Made by a program: the position numbers and the translations under genes. From the NCBI GenBank assembly GCA_947168885.1, contig CAMVNQ010000001.1, positions 372,001 to 436,000 on the forward strand: 64,000 nucleotides of DNA, written 5' to 3'. The notes under the pieces were generated by a model that saw only the letters and a program-made list of their open reading frames with translations, was not told the DNA's origin and searched no databases. This document shows positions 62,287-64,000 of this stretch, one piece after another (the stretch's first letter is position 1; each line of letters opens with the position of its first letter). The DNA comes from an uncultured Clostridia bacterium. Its GTDB lineage: Bacteria; Bacillota; Clostridia; Oscillospirales; Ruminococcaceae.

Positions 62287-62308
62287 AAGTGTAGTTTTAG
62301 CTACATTT
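62287..62308. promoter_or_regulatory. Palindromic operator-like site upstream of the small secreted protein
   Basis: AAGTGTAGTT-TT-AGCTACATTT, a slightly degraded version of the perfect palindrome at 30409-30430; the ~70 bases to the right of both sites are also alike and include a TATTAT box. It should control the gene at 62420. Confidence 0.5.
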
Positions 62309-62419
62309 CTGTACCGCATTGATTATTGAATTATAACGGAATCTGTGGTATTATGTTACCAGAGCAAAGGAAAAGAGACCTAAAACAATATCAACAAAAA
62401 AGATCCGGAGGACAAATCA

Positions 62420-62854
62420 ATGAAAAAGTACATGAGAACAATAGCAGCAATAATGGCAGCAGCAATGATAGCAGTTTCTGTAAGCGCAGCAGCATCGGCG
62501 GCAGACAGCCCGTTCGTTATTTCGGGAGACGCTTTCAGAGCGGCTTACAGCACATCCGGCAAGGATATTATAAATTACATTACATTCAAAAAGGTCGAGA
62601 ACTATGAGCTTCTGTTCACCTTCAAGCTGAAGAACGGTACCGAAAAGGCATATACTGCCCAGTCCACACATCTGAGTGATACGATAGCGTATCTCCCCAT
62701 GCAGGATATGCTCGATAAATTGAAGATCTCGGCAGACGATATAACCGGCATATCGGTATCCGGCGATTCGCTCGATAATGTCGTGAAGATGTCGTTCAGT
62801 CTGAAAGGCGATGCGATAGTAAGCGCTGCAACTGACGGAATGCTCGGTGCATAA
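62420..62854 (+). CDS. Small secreted protein of unknown function
   Basis: A 144-residue protein, ATG behind CCGGAGGACAAATCA. A Sec signal peptide (KKYMRTIAAIMAAAMIAV...ASA, cleavage near residue 28) and a ~115-residue mature protein predicted mostly beta with YTAQSTHLSDTIAYLP and a C-terminal SLKGDAIVSAATDG. No cysteines and no anchor. Monocistronic with a perfect terminator. Not recognised. Confidence 0.75.
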   Translation: MKKYMRTIAAIMAAAMIAVSVSAAASAADSPFVISGDAFRAAYSTSGKDIINYITFKKVENYELLFTFKLKNGTEKAYTAQSTHLSDTIAYLPMQDMLDKLKISADDITGISVSGDSLDNVVKMSFSLKGDAIVSAATDGMLGA

Positions 62855-62895
62855 AATACAGCATAGAAACATTTTACTTCATAAGATCCTTCTCC

Positions 62896-62935
62896 AAACC
62901 AAAAGCCCTGCTTCATGAAGCAGGGCTTTTGGTTT
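62896..62935 (+). terminator. Perfect 40-base palindromic terminator
   Basis: The sequence is a perfect 20+20 palindrome centred at 62915/62916 (core GCCCTGCTTC/GAAGCAGGGC, flanked by AAACCAAAA and TTTTGGTTT). It works for both strands. Confidence 0.85.
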
Positions 62936-62980
62936 GCACCGGCAATGTAATATTGCATACATAGCCGTTGCAGGATAATA

Positions 62981-63141
62981 TAGGGAACCTCTAAAAACCC
63001 ATTTGAGAGAAAAAGAGCTACTTGCACCGATAGCTGCGTCAAGCCTCCTCACCGTGCGCCAGCACGCTTTCGGAGCCTCTCCTTGCTCTCGGCACAATTA
63101 TCTCATTTTCTCTTTTCAAAGCGGTTTTTAGAGGTGCCCTA
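62981..63141 (+). mobile_element. MITE-like repeat, full copy
   Basis: 161 bases with terminal inverted repeats TAGGGAACCTCTAAAAACC and GGTTTTTAGAGGTGCCCTA, i.e. ends differing at one base. ATAT-like bases flank it. No transposase inside; a nonautonomous element. Copies at 38813-38974 (inverted) and 30261-30352 (half). Confidence 0.85.
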
Positions 63142-63147
63142 TATGTT

Positions 63148-64000
63148 TCAGGTCTTTTTATGTTTTGTCCCTGTCAGAAAGCACAGAAACGGTATTCTGA
63201 TACTGATTTCACATAAGAGTATCGTCAGCGGGAATGACACGATAACCGTACCGAAGTACAGAACCGCGGTGTTATTACCGAACAGCCGGTATAGCAGAAT
63301 TTGCGACGATACTACACAGATGAAATGCCAGATATAATAAAGGAACGATATCCCGCTCATGTGAGCGGAGATCTTTCCGGTGAAGTTCAGATATTTTTTT
63401 GAAAGTCCGACAAGTGCTATCATCATGAACCATTCCGCAATGTATTTCGCAGCGGTATTAATCACCGCAAGCTCCGTGTCCGACCAGAGAAACAGGTAAA
63501 CATCGAGAATGGCGGCTGCGGTTCCGACAGCGAGCAGCGGCAGGCAGTACTTCTCTGCTTTTTGTATTATTCCGTCGTCCGAAAACAGAAAATATCCGAG
63601 AAGAAACAGATAAGTGTATTCCGCGAGGCTTTTCCCGCCTATTGAAAGAAACTCTCCGAACAGCGGCAAAGGCAGTCCGAGCGCTATGAAAAGCGGAAAC
63701 GGAACAGGTCGTCCTGTACTTGTTCCGCGGTTCTTGAAAAGCTGCATTATTGAGACGCAGATCACTGAGATCACAAACAGGTAAAGCAGGAACCAGAACT
63801 GTCCGAGCGAAAATCCGCCGTCGGCACCTGTGAGATCGGTGAATCTCGTGAAGAAAATGCCGTAATGCTCAAAAAATCCGCCGCTATAGCCGAAGTTGTG
63901 TCTGTCCGCAAGATAAGTCATTACCGGCATGAGCACGACCGTTCCGAACAGCAGAGGAATGAGCAGCTTTTTTGCGCGTTCGGAAAGATACTGCTTAAAT
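63148..64000 (-). CDS. Acyltransferase_3-family membrane protein, 5' end outside window
   Basis: The frame is open from the right edge to the stop at 63148, about 284 residues. It has at least seven membrane helices and the acyltransferase_3 look (FKQYLSERAKKLLIPLLFGT, then FWFLLYLFVISVI, and SFLYYIWHFICVV near the end). The usual N-terminal catalytic His lies outside. Family members O-acylate surface polysaccharides. The stop lies 7 bases from the MITE end. Confidence 0.8.
   Translation of the reverse strand, partial: FKQYLSERAKKLLIPLLFGTVVLMPVMTYLADRHNFGYSGGFFEHYGIFFTRFTDLTGADGGFSLGQFWFLLYLFVISVICVSIMQLFKNRGTSTGRPVPFPLFIALGLPLPLFGEFLSIGGKSLAEYTYLFLLGYFLFSDDGIIQKAEKYCLPLLAVGTAAAILDVYLFLWSDTELAVINTAAKYIAEWFMMIALVGLSKKYLNFTGKISAHMSGISFLYYIWHFICVVSSQILLYRLFGNNTAVLYFGTVIVSFPLTILLCEISIRIPFLCFLTGTKHKKT

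Overview
The window reads as a chromosome segment from a gut-type Clostridia (Oscillospiraceae/Ruminococcaceae-like, low-to-mid GC Gram-positive). The evidence is strong GGAGG ribosome sites, an ECF sigma factor, SpoIIE/RsbW-type regulators, a GPH-family sugar symporter, DUF4143 ATPases and promoters with a TRTG-extended -10 box. The genus is inference; no rRNA or marker gene is present.

Layout. (1) 1-8102, minus strand: the head and tail module of a siphovirus-like prophage, in order minor head protein (5' truncated, fused to a metallopeptidase-like domain), small zinc protein, small membrane protein, scaffold, major capsid, connectors, tail tube, tail chaperones, a very short tape measure, a tail protein and an appendage that runs off the left edge. 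Terminase, portal and integrase are absent. (2) 8182-22687: an integrated island. A complete tRNA-Leu(GAG) stands at 8182-8267 and the last 57 bases of the same tRNA are repeated at 22631-22687, giving att-like ends. Inside are an IS3 element, an AT-rich two-gene operon (PIN_8-like nuclease plus a Hanks-type Ser/Thr kinase with a long C-terminal region), scars of a tyrosine integrase and of IS66, an EAL protein, a deleted acyltransferase, an amino-acid ABC permease with serial substrate-binding domains, and a DUF4143 ATPase plus a duplicated fragment of it. (3) 22.7-30.1 kb: GNAT and methyltransferase genes, a dense hairpin cluster, a MerR/TipA regulator, and a MoxR-DUF58-transglutaminase operon. 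(4) 30.6-38.7 kb: a GGDEF-EAL protein, tRNA-His followed by four tandem 105-bp terminator repeats, an alpha-galactosidase/GPH symporter/TetR operon and a divergent GT-B-like gene. (5) 39.2-45.7 kb: ECF sigma factor, a giant alpha-2-macroglobulin-like protein whose short cytosolic N-terminus resembles an anti-sigma segment, and a Memo-type lipoprotein. (6) 46.1-58.6 kb, all plus strand: RsbW-like ATPase, Cache-HAMP-SpoIIE phosphatase, a one-protein A-PCP-C NRPS, a zinc-ribbon protein, a GGDEF protein, a second serial-SBP permease and an ABC ATPase carrying a C-terminal RsbW-like domain. (7) 58.7-64 kb: a sugar ABC importer operon (minus), a small secreted protein and an acyltransferase cut by the right edge.

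Most interesting candidates: the PIN_8-kinase operon as a possible undescribed defence pair; the RsbW/SpoIIE/NRPS locus; the ABC ATPase-RsbW fusion; the half-full-half serial binding-protein transporters; and the ECF/A2M/Memo operon with a lost thioester. A short MITE-like repeat (two full copies and one partial) and several hairpin families are scattered in the intergenic spaces.
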